Below, piece by piece: positions 54,907 through 63,895 of a DNA stretch of 64,000 bases. A program made the translations under genes and the position numbers. The DNA is from Lactiplantibacillus plantarum EGD-AQ4 (GTDB taxonomy: Bacteria; Bacillota; Bacilli; Lactobacillales; Lactobacillaceae). Where the stretch lies: positions 45,712 through 109,711 of the forward strand of contig NZ_AVAQ01000052.1 in assembly GCF_000463075.2 (NCBI RefSeq), in the 5' to 3' direction. A model generated the notes under the pieces. It did no database searches. It saw only the letters and a list, made by a program, of their open reading frames with translations, and was not told the origin of the DNA. Within the stretch, counting starts at the first letter, position 1; every line of letters starts with the position of its first letter.

Positions 54907-55662
54907 TCAACCGGCTGATTTGAGGCGATACACTTTGGCAGGTCGGCCGGATGAATGGGACTGGGCCGTTCCCGCCTCCACAAAGAGATGTGCATGGGTC
55001 TTACGAAAATTGGAATTGTCGATCGTCGTCACGGGACGGCGCCACAAAATCGCGTAGACCTCGCGTGCTTGCTTGAGCGTAAAGTGCGAACCGAGCACCA
55101 GTAAAATGGTCGGCGCATAATCCAGGCGATTGCGTACCCGTTGTAGCGCCGTCTTAATGATCAACGCATGGTCAGCAGTCAACGACGGCACTGGCGGGGT
55201 TTGTTGATAAAATTCCGCGGCACTCACAGCATCCGCCACACCTTTAAACGTCAACTCGCCAGCCACCAAGTCATCGCGGTCTTGCCGCGGTGTCACCGCA
55301 AACCACCGGACATCCCGTGCGCCATAGCCGGGAACGAGTTGCGGCTTGACTGGCAAGTAGACCATGTAAGTCAATGCCAAGGACCGCTCATCTGGTACCC
55401 GCGCCACCGCGCTAAACGTGCCCAATTGTTCAGTATGGAATTGAGCCAATTGGACCCCCAACTTCTCACGAACCAAGCGCAATGCCGCGGCATCCGCACT
55501 CTCATCAGCACGCAAGTATGTCGTCGGCAAGCCCCAAGTTTCCTTAAAGGGTGCGTGATTACGCTGCAGCAGTAAAATCAGTAGCTGCTTGGTCACGGGA
55601 TCAAAACTCCAAATAATATTTGTAATACTGATTAGCGGTCGATTACTAACTGGCTGCGTCAT
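54907..55662 (-). CDS. nrtR: Nudix-domain transcriptional regulator, NrtR-like
   Basis: 251 residues. An N-terminal Nudix-like domain (about 15-150, LLILLLQRNHAPFKETWGLP ... ADAAALRLVREKLGV) lacks the full catalytic GX5EX7REUXEEXGU box: the REKLGV end replaces REEXGU. A C-terminal winged helix follows (FTLKQAREVYAILW ... NSNFRKTHAHL). This layout is the NrtR family, ADP-ribose-sensing repressors of NAD biosynthesis genes. ATG 55662 with GTAGGAGGAAG is preferred over the longer open frame to 55806. Confidence 0.85.
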   Translation of the reverse strand: MTQPVSNRPLISITNIIWSFDPVTKQLLILLLQRNHAPFKETWGLPTTYLRADESADAAALRLVREKLGVQLAQFHTEQLGTFSAVARVPDERSLALTYMVYLPVKPQLVPGYGARDVRWFAVTPRQDRDDLVAGELTFKGVADAVSAAEFYQQTPPVPSLTADHALIIKTALQRVRNRLDYAPTILLVLGSHFTLKQAREVYAILWRRPVTTIDNSNFRKTHAHLFVEAGTAQSHSSGRPAKVYRLKSAG

Positions 55663-55679
55663 GGTCAACTTCCTCCTAC

Positions 55680-55711
55680 AAAAACGGCCACTGGCAAATG
55701 CCGTGGCCGTA
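55680..55711 (-). terminator. Terminator after the 54-residue gene
   Basis: Minus strand: ACGGCCAC pairs with GTGGCCGT, then TTTTTG. Confidence 0.83.
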
Positions 55712-55723
55712 ACGTTCATTATT

Positions 55724-55888
55724 TTAGTTAATGGCTTGCAACGCTTGAACGGTCCAGCCATTGATGGCGGATTTTTCAATAATTGCCTTTTTAATTTCCC
55801 AGACATCCGCCTTGATATAACGGTGTCGGGCGGTCATCAGTGGTATATCAGTGTAAACCTCTTGACCGCGATTAATGGTAACTCGCAT
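55724..55888 (-). CDS. Small protein, 54 residues, unknown
   Basis: ATG 55888 with AGGAAAGGAT upstream opens MRVTINRGQEVYTDIPLMTA, a short soluble protein ending GWTVQALQAIN, with a Lys/Ile helix (EIKKAIIEKSAI) in the middle. A terminator follows 12 nt after its stop, so it is transcribed apart from nrtR. No family recognised. Confidence 0.7.
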   Translation of the reverse strand: MRVTINRGQEVYTDIPLMTARHRYIKADVWEIKKAIIEKSAINGWTVQALQAIN

Positions 55889-56181
55889 TAAATTACATCC
55901 TTTCCTAATGCTCAGGAAATTTGTAAATAATTCTAATACTAAATACTGGGGCAAGTACGTGATACTAAAAATTAATTTATTCAAAATCTGAGATAATTTA
56001 GTTCGACGTCGTGAAATCCCCCGAACCAGTAATTAACTTTAACATACCCCGTCGTGAATCGCTAACAGAACGACCGCGTTTTGAATTATTTTAAACTTCT
56101 TCAGTAAATGAAGGCGTTTACATTGCCTTGCATTCACAATGGCCTTACACTGAAGGTAACTTGATAACGGGAGGTTTTTAC

Positions 56182-56292
56182 ATGCGCAATTATAAATATG
56201 CAGTATACGGCGGCATCACTATCGTTTATTTAATTGCTTTATATGCATTGTATCACCTTATTCGACTGGCTTATGTTCTCTTCTTGTTGTGA
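56182..56292 (+). CDS. Very small membrane peptide, 36 residues
   Basis: ATG 56182, six bases after a strong GGGAGG site, opens MRNYKYAVYGGITIVYLIAL followed by YALYHLIRLAYVLFLL and TGA 56290. It is almost wholly hydrophobic and aromatic with a basic N terminus, so it probably sits in the membrane. The ribosome site makes a real gene likely; type I toxin or a small regulator are possible, but nothing identifies it. Confidence 0.6.
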   Translation: MRNYKYAVYGGITIVYLIALYALYHLIRLAYVLFLL

Positions 56293-56370
56293 TCCTGATC
56301 CAGTCATAGTCGATCGTTGCTCGTCTGTAAATCTGGACTGACGCCAGTTACGCTTCATCCAGATTTTATC

Positions 56371-56422
56371 AAAAAAACGACCGTTTCAAGAGTGGACAAT
56401 CCGTTCTTGAAGCGGTCGTTTT
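56371..56422 (+). terminator. Terminator after the 36-residue peptide gene
   Basis: AAAACGACCG-TTCAAGA pairs with TCTTGAA-CGGTCGTTTT; A and T runs on both sides allow use in both directions. Confidence 0.87.
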
Positions 56423-56456
56423 GTGACGAGACGCGCTGTTTAGGTGGACTAACCTA

Positions 56457-56498
56457 AAACTGACGACCATTCCGTAATGTCGGAATGACCGTCAGTTT
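56457..56498 (-). terminator. Hairpin after the alpha/beta-hydrolase gene
   Basis: AAACTGACG-CCATTCCG pairs with CGGAATG-CCGTCAGTTT; on the minus strand a short TTTTA follows. It lies 130 nt after the hydrolase stop. Confidence 0.7.
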
Positions 56499-56628
56499 GT
56501 AAGATGCTTTCACGAATCACTTTGTTCAGTATCTTTATTCACGACGCGTTAATTGACCTGACTAAGTATGATCAGTAAGTCCCAACGATGCAAGCCCTAA
56601 TCAAGACTTGTTCAGGCGACTGCCGCCA

Positions 56629-57495
56629 TCACCGGTGCCACAAGTAGCGGTCAACGGCTAAGGCAACGTGGGCGTTTTCGTGCAGCTGACTGTGTTGGGC
56701 GTGTTTACCATAAAAATCTTTTTCAGTATAGTCAACACTGCGACCCCGCAGTAAATACTTGATTGAACGGGCCGATACGTTGGTGACCAAGCTATCCGAG
56801 TGGCTGCCGTCATTCAACGTGCCAACAATATTGAGTAAGTGTACGTGGGTTGGGAAGTTAGTCCGTTTGGCGGCCAGCAACTCATACGCCGCGTGCAAGT
56901 ATTTCGGTTGTCCAGAGGCTAGGAATGAATTCTGATTGGCGACATCATCTTCGCCGACCACACCATCAAACGGCCCAGCAATCGTGACCAATTTGTTGAT
57001 GCTGGGAAAATCTGCCGTCTGCTTGGTCATGAGCATATTGACGCTAGCGACACCCCCCGCCGAATGGGCCACGATATTATATTGCTTAAAGGCATGCTGT
57101 TGCTGAACCGTCGTGATGACCTTGGCTAGCCAAGCACTCTGCTGATCGTACTGCGCCAGATTATTCTTGAACACGACCTGAATAATGGGGTTGCGAACAT
57201 GTCCCTGCCACTTGCCCGTCAGCGTAACAGTGCCACTAGTACTGACGGTCGCAACGAGGACTTTATGTGCATGAGCCGTCTCCTCAGCATGCTTGATCAG
57301 CGTATTGGTCGACTTTGCGCTCCCTTGAAACCCATGGACATAAAACGTCGGGGTCGTACTATCAATATAGGCTGACACCCGTTTTTGACTTGTGGACGAT
57401 TGTGACTTAGCGTTTGTCTGTTTTGCCTGACTAGTACAGCCCGCCAGGCCAAAGATCAACACCAGCGTCAGTAGCCACCATTTCATTTGTTTCAC
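56629..57495 (-). CDS. Alpha/beta-hydrolase lipoprotein (DUF915 type)
   Basis: 288 residues. Signal MKQMKWWLLTLVLIFGLAGC ends in lipobox LAGC, so the protein is lipid-anchored outside. YVHGFQGS is the oxyanion-side motif and AHSAGG holds the nucleophile Ser; the late His is in LHENAHVALAVDRYL. The DUF915 family holds extracellular esterases or lipases of lactobacilli with unknown natural substrates. It stands downstream of the NlpC/P60 gene on the same strand, 51 nt apart. Confidence 0.87.
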   Translation of the reverse strand: MKQMKWWLLTLVLIFGLAGCTSQAKQTNAKSQSSTSQKRVSAYIDSTTPTFYVHGFQGSAKSTNTLIKHAEETAHAHKVLVATVSTSGTVTLTGKWQGHVRNPIIQVVFKNNLAQYDQQSAWLAKVITTVQQQHAFKQYNIVAHSAGGVASVNMLMTKQTADFPSINKLVTIAGPFDGVVGEDDVANQNSFLASGQPKYLHAAYELLAAKRTNFPTHVHLLNIVGTLNDGSHSDSLVTNVSARSIKYLLRGRSVDYTEKDFYGKHAQHSQLHENAHVALAVDRYLWHR

Positions 57496-57546
57496 TTTGT
57501 TCGCCTCATCAATTGTTTGTTTAACTGAATTTGATAACAGAACTGA

Positions 57547-58446
57547 CTACCAGTTCCGTTTGATTGCTACTAATTCATCCTGCAGGTACGTCGTTGCCAG
57601 TTGCAAGTAAGTGACGTGCTTTCCAGGTGTTGGCGCGTGCAAAATCCAGCCGTCACCCGCATACAGTGCCACGTGGTGGACCGCGCCCTGGCCATGATCA
57701 TGGGCAAAGAAGCACAGATCACCCGGTTGCGCAGCTTCCCGTTCAACGGCGACGCCCTTATCAATCTGGTCCTGCGCATCTCGCGGCAATTGAATGCCAA
57801 CACAGCGATGCAGACTGTACACGAACCCTGAACAGTCAAAGCCATACGCGCTGATACCGCCCCACAGATAGCGTAAATCTAGGAAAGTTTCACCTAATCG
57901 AACTAGGGTCGCACCACGGGTCAAATTCGCGGTTTTGAAGCCAAACTGAGTCGCGCGTTTGGCGACTTTAGCAACTCCAAGCGGCGTCTGAACGGTATAG
58001 TAACGGTGGTCCTTGCTGCCAATCACCGGTAATTCTGTCCCTAAACTCAACCGTAGTAACGTCCGGCCATCCGCTTTTAGTAGCGGCGTAAACCCACGGC
58101 GAATCGTTACCGTTGGCCCAGTCTGAATCGGTAGCGGAACTGTCGACAATTGTGCGGCCCAGATCCACCCCGGATAACCCTGCGAATGGTGATCATCGCG
58201 TTGACTCGCCACGTAGCCATACGCCCAGCCATCGACAAAGCGTTCCACTAAGAAGACATCATTAAAGAGTGCCTGTGTGACAATCCGGTTCTCACGTTCT
58301 AACTTCACCGTCTCCGCATCACTGAGCTGTGCCAACCAGGCTTGAAGGCCCGCGTTAGCAATTGCCGACGTATCAATTGGCAGCGTCCGCGGTTGGCGCC
58401 ACACATTGGCAACCGCCGCCATAATTCGCGTTGTTTGCAGCTTCAT
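57547..58446 (-). CDS. NlpC/P60-family peptidase with bacterial SH3 domains (YkfC-like)
   Basis: 299 residues. The C-terminal NlpC/P60 domain shows the catalytic Cys in GFDCSGFVYSLHRC, His in VHHVALYAGDGWILHA, and a third polar residue after it. Two SH3-like modules precede it. Such enzymes cut gamma-D-Glu-diamino-acid bonds in peptidoglycan peptides; without a signal peptide this one is likely a cytoplasmic recycling dipeptidyl-peptidase VI. GGGGTGACAAAAG precedes ATG 58446. Confidence 0.9.
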   Translation of the reverse strand: MKLQTTRIMAAVANVWRQPRTLPIDTSAIANAGLQAWLAQLSDAETVKLERENRIVTQALFNDVFLVERFVDGWAYGYVASQRDDHHSQGYPGWIWAAQLSTVPLPIQTGPTVTIRRGFTPLLKADGRTLLRLSLGTELPVIGSKDHRYYTVQTPLGVAKVAKRATQFGFKTANLTRGATLVRLGETFLDLRYLWGGISAYGFDCSGFVYSLHRCVGIQLPRDAQDQIDKGVAVEREAAQPGDLCFFAHDHGQGAVHHVALYAGDGWILHAPTPGKHVTYLQLATTYLQDELVAIKRNW

Positions 58447-58725
58447 CTTTTGTCACCCCATTTTTCATCATCCTATTTTTTCTCATCCTACTTTTTCATC
58501 AGTGTACCACATCCGCCTACCAACGTCTTGGTCGCCTGCCTAACCTTATGAACATTTTTATTACTAACAACGGCACACCCCATCAATGGTTAACTTCACT
58601 TGCCGTTATTACGGGTAAACCACGTTAAGAAGCTATCCTTTCTGTAAAAACTTCACCGTAAATATTAAAAACAACTGTGAAAGTATGCTATGATACTAAT
58701 AATTACTTTAGGAGGCGTTTTGACG

Positions 58726-59190
58726 ATGGATAAGACCGATTTGAAGATTTTGAACGCCTTACAGGCCGACGCGCGCATCTCGTTAAAAGCACTGGCGGAT
58801 CAGTGCTTCATCTCCTCACCCGCAATCTCCGCGCGCATCACCCGCCTGAAAAAGAGCGGCATCATTCGTGACTATCAGGCCAATCTGAACTATGAAAAAT
58901 TAAACTATCATATTAAAGCTTACATTCAGCTCCAACTCGAGCCGACCCAAAAAGAACGGTTCTACCCGTTTGTCGCTGGGATTCCCAATATTCTCGAATG
59001 TGACTGTGTGACTGGCGAATATTCGCAAATTTTGAAAGTCATCTTCGAATCCACGCAGGCACTCGACGAATTCGTCAACCAATTACAGACTTTTGGTAAG
59101 ACGAGCACCCAGATCGTCTTCTCCACTAGCGTCGCCAACCGCGGACTCCGGTTGCCCGAAGACCAGGACGTGGATAACGACGAACAATAA
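58726..59190 (+). CDS. Lrp/AsnC-family transcriptional regulator
   Basis: 154 residues from ATG 58726 (AGGAGGCG site). The N-terminal helix-turn-helix reads DLKILNALQADARISLKALADQCFISSPAISARITRLKKSGII, and the C-terminal ligand-binding domain carries the CDCVTGEYSQILKV segment of the RAM fold. The longer frame from 58690 includes the promoter region (extended -10 TGCTATGAT at 58686) and is unlikely. Its target is unknown; amino-acid metabolism is usual. Confidence 0.92.
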   Translation: MDKTDLKILNALQADARISLKALADQCFISSPAISARITRLKKSGIIRDYQANLNYEKLNYHIKAYIQLQLEPTQKERFYPFVAGIPNILECDCVTGEYSQILKVIFESTQALDEFVNQLQTFGKTSTQIVFSTSVANRGLRLPEDQDVDNDEQ

Positions 59191-59223
59191 GTCCTGACTA
59201 TGTCAATTGAACTTGATTAAAGC

Positions 59224-59264
59224 AAGAGCCGTCGCTTCGATTAGAAAAGAAGCGACGGCTCTCT
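59224..59264 (+). terminator. Terminator after the Lrp-family gene
   Basis: AAGAGCCGTCGCTTC pairs perfectly with GAAGCGACGGCTCTC, then TT. Confidence 0.87.
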
Positions 59265-59398
59265 TAGTTATACTGACCATCAAGCGACTGGTCGGCCCCC
59301 AACTACTGCTTTATCAGCGCGGTAGCCATCCCAACCAGTCTGGTGTAGATTCAGTCAAATATCATGTCATCAGTATTGACTGCAACAGGCACTCAATG

Positions 59399-59620
59399 TT
59401 AAGCCCAATTCAACAATCGGAAAATGGCGTGGGCGCTCGTCATCTGATAATGCTGCTTCAAGTGCTCCAAGCCAACGTCACAACCGACTAGTAATCCTAA
59501 TCCACCGACGACTCCGACCCACAACCACGTTCCCAGCCAATGAGCCATGATGAGACAAATGAGCGTTGAAATGGCGCCCACTAACATACCAAGTGTTAAA
59601 CTCACAAACCACCGTCGCAT
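59399..59620 (-). CDS. Small membrane protein, 73 residues
   Basis: ATG 59620 with GGAGGTGCG upstream. Two to three hydrophobic stretches (VSLTLGMLVGAISTLICLIM and LWVGVVGGLGLLVG) and a polar C-terminal tail. It follows the other small membrane-protein gene by 12 nt, so the two form a small operon. No family recognised. Confidence 0.72.
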   Translation of the reverse strand: MRRWFVSLTLGMLVGAISTLICLIMAHWLGTWLWVGVVGGLGLLVGCDVGLEHLKQHYQMTSAHAIFRLLNWA

Positions 59621-59632
59621 CGCGCACCTCCA

Positions 59633-59863
59633 TTAGGCAAATCGATTCATCATATAAATAGCGCCCATACCAATGACCCATAACGCGGTCAACGGCACTA
59701 GGGTCATTAATCCAAATTGATACCAACAGACGACCGTCATGAACAAAATTTCGATACTATGAATCAAAATCAACAATTGAAAATAACTTCGGAAAAGCCA
59801 CTTGATGCCAATACTGACTAAAAAGCCGATTCCTAGCACGCTATAAAACATGCCATGCACCAT
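59633..59863 (-). CDS. Small membrane protein, 76 residues
   Basis: ATG 59863 (MVHGMFYSVLGIGFLVSIGIKW) with GAGGGGGAC upstream; the open frame extends to 59884 but lacks a ribosome site there. Three hydrophobic helices. It is the first of two small membrane-protein genes and is divergent from the GGDEF gene. Function unknown. Confidence 0.72.
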   Translation of the reverse strand: MVHGMFYSVLGIGFLVSIGIKWLFRSYFQLLILIHSIEILFMTVVCWYQFGLMTLVPLTALWVIGMGAIYMMNRFA

Positions 59864-60085
59864 GATGCAGTCCCCCTCAAACACTGTTAATTGATCAAAC
59901 TTACAAGTTCAGTATGCCGAATATCGGTGGCAATTATCACCATATTAATGTAAAGAGCATGTTATCTTTTTGTAAAGATACCCAAATATGTTTCAAACCT
60001 GACAATCAGTGGTTAACAGTTACCTGGGTTACATGTTATGATTAAAGGACAAAGCAATTAAACGCAATGATTATGGGGGCACACT

Positions 60086-61279
60086 GTGTTACAACTATTC
60101 ACACTATCCAGCCTAGGACGAGATTTTTTCAATATCAAAATGTTGATTATTGTGCTCATTACGATTGGTCTCATTACGTTAATGACCATTCTGACCTACG
60201 CGCTCGAACACCAAGTTAACCAGCACCAAACATTACCCTGGCGTTATCTGGCTCACGGCATCGAAGCATTCAGCGTCCTCGTGAGTATGATTTTGTTACG
60301 CCAAATTTTTATTACCCTAAACTCCGGCAGTGTGATTAGCTGGACTTATGCGACCGTCCAGCTGACAGTGCTCTTGTTTAGTTTGAACACGATGCGTAAT
60401 CTGGCTGTGGAAGTCATCAACATTTTGATGCCACTTTTCATCTACGGACAGGCCATACGGCTCGGACATACCACCCAATACTTACCAGTCTTCATGGTCA
60501 TGACCGTGATTTTGATTGGAACCGTCATTTATATCGCGCACAATTACCAGGCTTTGATTGCCAATCAGTGGAAATACCTGGGCTTTCAAGTGCTGTATAG
60601 TGGCACGTGGTGGGGCGTGATTTGGTCGTTTCATCCGTTCAAACTGACCCACACGTTAGTCATTATTTTAGGTTTCATCGTCTATATGTGGCTCATCCGA
60701 CTTGCAGTGCGCTGGACCCAGAAATTTTTCGACGAGGTTCTCACCTTCGATCACCAAGTCAATTATGATGAATTGACGGGCATCCGCAACCGCGCCAGCT
60801 TCGATACCAGCGCTCAAGAAGTCTTTCGAGTGTACCAGCGTCGCAATATGGGACCGGTCACAATGGCGATGTTTGACATCGACCACTTCAAAAACTTCAA
60901 TGATGAACACGGCCACTTGGCGGGCGACGCCGTATTGCGGCACGTCGCTAAATTCGTCGATTTACAATTGAATCAACGAAGCACGCACGGCCAATTATTC
61001 CGTTACGGCGGCGAAGAGTTTATCATTATTTTTCGCGGCATGCCTGCACTTGAAGTCGGTCAAGTCATGCGAACGATTCAACGGGAACTGGCCGCCGAAC
61101 CACTGGAATTTGAAGGCAGCACCCTGGCCGTCACCGTCTCAATCGGCATCTCCGAATTACAAGCGAGTGATCAAAACTTTACCGATTGGTTCGTCCGCGT
61201 CGATGACTACCTCTATCAATCCAAGCAAGCGGGGCGTGACCGCACAACGGTGGAGAACCGGTTGCTGACGGATAATTAA
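60086..61279 (+). CDS. Membrane-bound diguanylate cyclase (GGDEF domain)
   Basis: 397 residues from GTG 60086 (GGGGG site). Six hydrophobic helices fill the first 205 residues; after a linker comes a GGDEF domain with DELTGIRNRASFD, the metal/substrate segment FDIDHFKNFNDEHGHLAGD and the active-site RYGGEEF. These are intact, so c-di-GMP synthesis is plausible. No RxxD inhibitory site is seen five residues before GGEEF. No EAL or PilZ partner lies in the window. Confidence 0.93.
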   Translation: MLQLFTLSSLGRDFFNIKMLIIVLITIGLITLMTILTYALEHQVNQHQTLPWRYLAHGIEAFSVLVSMILLRQIFITLNSGSVISWTYATVQLTVLLFSLNTMRNLAVEVINILMPLFIYGQAIRLGHTTQYLPVFMVMTVILIGTVIYIAHNYQALIANQWKYLGFQVLYSGTWWGVIWSFHPFKLTHTLVIILGFIVYMWLIRLAVRWTQKFFDEVLTFDHQVNYDELTGIRNRASFDTSAQEVFRVYQRRNMGPVTMAMFDIDHFKNFNDEHGHLAGDAVLRHVAKFVDLQLNQRSTHGQLFRYGGEEFIIIFRGMPALEVGQVMRTIQRELAAEPLEFEGSTLAVTVSIGISELQASDQNFTDWFVRVDDYLYQSKQAGRDRTTVENRLLTDN

Positions 61280-61301
61280 GTCGTGAACGTAATTTATGAA
61301 C

Positions 61302-61353
61302 AAAAAATAGGTTCTTCAAGAATTGGATGTTCAATTCTTGAAGAACCTATTTT
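61302..61353. terminator. Bidirectional terminator
   Basis: AAAATAGGTTCTTCAAGAATTG pairs with CAATTCTTGAAGAACCTATTTT, between converging genes. It could serve the GGDEF gene and the ABC-F gene. Confidence 0.9.
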
Positions 61354-61489
61354 CATTTCAGACAACCGCCAATCAGTGATGACACATTGGTGCTGATTGA
61401 CTTTAATCACCAGTAGACAAACACAAAGACATTTTAAACGGCCCGCGCAAATCCCTGGTCAAACTCGTAAATCCGGCACAGCACTAGTC

Positions 61490-63043
61490 TTAGCCCTGCC
61501 GTTCCTTCAAGCTCAGTTTTTCGACGTTTAATTCCTTATCGACCCAGCCGTTGACAAAGCTGCTTTCATGACTAACCAGAATCAAGTTACCTGGGAAAGC
61601 TTGTAATGCCCGCTTCAGCCCTTCTTTGGTCTCATCATCCAAGTGGTTGGTTGGTTCGTCCATGATCAAGAAGTTGCTAGGCACTAGTTCGAGTAACGCC
61701 AACTTGACTTTGGTCTGTTCGCCCCCGCTTAAGAGGTGCATGGGTTTCATGGCGTTAGCGGCGTTGATCCCACATTTGGCCAACTTCGTCCGAATCGTTT
61801 TCGGCAACATCGTCGGATATTCGTTTTGAATCGTTTGTAACGGTGTTAGCTGGGGATTGTCCCACTCCAAGTCTTGGTTAAAATAGTTGATTTTAGCTGA
61901 TGGCGAGAAGCTGGAATTCCCACTTAAAGCTGGAATCACGCCTAAAATCGACTTAATTAGCGTCGATTTACCGACCCCGTTGAAGCCTTTAAACGCCAAC
62001 TTTTCGCCGTTGGTCATCGTAAAGGTCACCGGTTCCAGCAATGGCTTCCCGTAACCAACGGAGAGTTTCGTCACACTCAACGCGTTTTGCGAGCCAGTAT
62101 CCAAATAAGGAAATGAGAACTTCGCGTGGACGTTTTCACTCGGCGGATCGACCCGTTCCATATGCGACAGCATCTTTTCCCGTGACTTGGCCATTGTCGA
62201 CTTCGAGCCGGCCTTGTTCTTACGAATAAACTTCTCCGCCTTTTCAATCACAACTTGTTGCTTTTCAAAGGCCTTCAATTGTGCTTCCTTACGTGCTTCT
62301 TTTTGCCGCATCGCAGATTTGAAGTCACCGCGATACTTGATGATTTTGCCAAAAGCCACGTCACAAATACAATTCGTAACTTGTTGCAAGAAGTCGTAAT
62401 CATGGGAAATAACCATGACGGCCCCATCAAAGCCATTCAAATAGTCTTCCAACCAACTGATATGGGCGGTATCTAGGTAGTTGGTCGGTTCGTCCAGAAT
62501 AATCACATCCGGATTCTCGAGCAGCAGCTTGGCCAAAATGATCTTCGACCGTTGCCCACCAGACATCTCACTGATGACGTGGTCGCGGCCGATTTCATCC
62601 AAGCCAAGCCCAGTAATGACCCGTTCCATTTCAGTTTCAATATCATAAAAATTATTAGCTTCCAACGTTTCTTGAATCCGGCCGGCCTTTTCCAAGAGTT
62701 GGTCGTCCATCTTTTCGGCGTAGTCCGCGTACAACTGTTGCATCTGGGCATCCAAGTCGTATAGTCGCTGGAAAGCCGTTTTCAGAAACGCATACAGCGT
62801 CATCCCCGCAGGAATATCGGCATATTGGTCCAAATACCCCGTTCGGACGTTGCGTTGCCATTTGATTTGCCCGGATAATGGCAAAATTTGCCCCGTTAGA
62901 ATCTTGATCAGGGTACTCTTCCCCGCCCCGTTCTGGCCCACGATTCCCATGTGGTCCGCGCGTTCTAACGTAAAATTGGCATCTTCGTATAATTTCCGGT
63001 CCGCAAAGCTTTGCGATAAATCCGTTACTTCTAGTAAAGCCAT
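61490..63043 (-). CDS. ABC-F family ATPase (YkpA/YbiT-like)
   Basis: 517 residues with two ATPase domains and no membrane helices. Domain 1 has Walker A GQNGAGKST, signature MSGGQRSKI and DEPTNYLD; a charged linker (about 220-290) carries the family's P-site tRNA interaction motif region; domain 2 has GFNGVGKST, LLSGGEQTKV and DEPTNHLD. ABC-F proteins act on the ribosome in translation or antibiotic protection. Its order matches the housekeeping YkpA/YbiT branch rather than a resistance factor, but that is inference. Confidence 0.9.
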   Translation of the reverse strand: MALLEVTDLSQSFADRKLYEDANFTLERADHMGIVGQNGAGKSTLIKILTGQILPLSGQIKWQRNVRTGYLDQYADIPAGMTLYAFLKTAFQRLYDLDAQMQQLYADYAEKMDDQLLEKAGRIQETLEANNFYDIETEMERVITGLGLDEIGRDHVISEMSGGQRSKIILAKLLLENPDVIILDEPTNYLDTAHISWLEDYLNGFDGAVMVISHDYDFLQQVTNCICDVAFGKIIKYRGDFKSAMRQKEARKEAQLKAFEKQQVVIEKAEKFIRKNKAGSKSTMAKSREKMLSHMERVDPPSENVHAKFSFPYLDTGSQNALSVTKLSVGYGKPLLEPVTFTMTNGEKLAFKGFNGVGKSTLIKSILGVIPALSGNSSFSPSAKINYFNQDLEWDNPQLTPLQTIQNEYPTMLPKTIRTKLAKCGINAANAMKPMHLLSGGEQTKVKLALLELVPSNFLIMDEPTNHLDDETKEGLKRALQAFPGNLILVSHESSFVNGWVDKELNVEKLSLKERQG

Positions 63044-63080
63044 GTTAGTTTCAACCTACACTTTCATTTTGTCCCGTACT

Positions 63081-63108
63081 AAAACAGGCCCCGTTACGTC
63101 ACGAGGCC
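63081..63108 (-). terminator. Weak hairpin after the GNAT gene
   Basis: Minus strand: GGCCTCGT pairs with ACGGGGCC, followed by TGTTTTA. It lies between the GNAT gene and the ABC-F gene and is weak. Confidence 0.55.
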
Positions 63109-63133
63109 CGTTGCGATAAGTGGCTCCTACCAG

Positions 63134-63721
63134 TTAGGCGAAGACCAATTCCTTATCTAGTTCATATTGCATATGGAAGTACATCCGATCACCGATAGGC
63201 TTAATCCCTACCGTCTCATAATGGTAGCGGTCGTAGAGCTTCTTTGCCCCTAAATTTGCCATATCCACGTTCAAACCGATTCGTTGTTGTCCGGCTTGAC
63301 GAGCATACTGTGGTAAAGCGGCTAGTAATTTGCCACCAATCCCATGACCCTGATAATTCGGGTCGACCGCAATCGAATCCAGGTACCATTCGTGCTCATA
63401 ACTTTCAGCTTCAGCTTCAAATGCTGAACCAAACGCATCATTATCCGCAGTGACCCGTGCTAACACGTCATCAACCGCGTCCTCATTTTTGTCAGGATAA
63501 CCAAACGCTACCCCGACCACTTGACCATCGGCCTCGGCCACCACCGTCGTCGCTTTACCGGACAGATAATCTGGTGTCCGGTACGCGGCAGTAATGGCCT
63601 GCTCTAAGTCAGGTTCAGGAATGTCGTCAAGTTCCTCAAGTTGCATTTCATCAAAAATCATATTAATTAGCGGTGCTATCTGGCCCGCGTCGTCTTGATC
63701 GGCTGGTCGAATTGTTATCAC
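63134..63721 (-). CDS. GNAT-family N-acetyltransferase
   Basis: 195 residues from GTG 63721 (AAGGAGGGC site). The acetyl-CoA loop is seen in VDPNYQGHGIGGKLLAALP, with DSIAV before it and the late LYDRYHYETVG strand. The middle is acidic (DAVDDVLARVTADND). Substrate unknown. The 20-bp element at 63855-63874 lies about 135 nt upstream. Confidence 0.88.
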   Translation of the reverse strand: MITIRPADQDDAGQIAPLINMIFDEMQLEELDDIPEPDLEQAITAAYRTPDYLSGKATTVVAEADGQVVGVAFGYPDKNEDAVDDVLARVTADNDAFGSAFEAEAESYEHEWYLDSIAVDPNYQGHGIGGKLLAALPQYARQAGQQRIGLNVDMANLGAKKLYDRYHYETVGIKPIGDRMYFHMQYELDKELVFA

Positions 63722-63854
63722 GAATAGCCCTCCTTCTTATTGTAATCTCTACATTACTATGAAACGTCAAGGTTGTCAAAAGTCGAGTCCGCTGGGAACG
63801 GTTACAGCTGTCACTTTCTGTAAACGGGTTATTTTGCTTATGCGTTGTGCTGAT

Positions 63855-63874
63855 TAATTTGTCATGAATCATGA
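63855..63874 (-). repeat. 20-bp element shared with 8472-8491
   Basis: Identical 20 bp, same orientation relative to the downstream gene. See the copy upstream of sua5. Confidence 0.5.
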
Positions 63875-63895
63875 TTAAATCATGCCATTTTCTAA

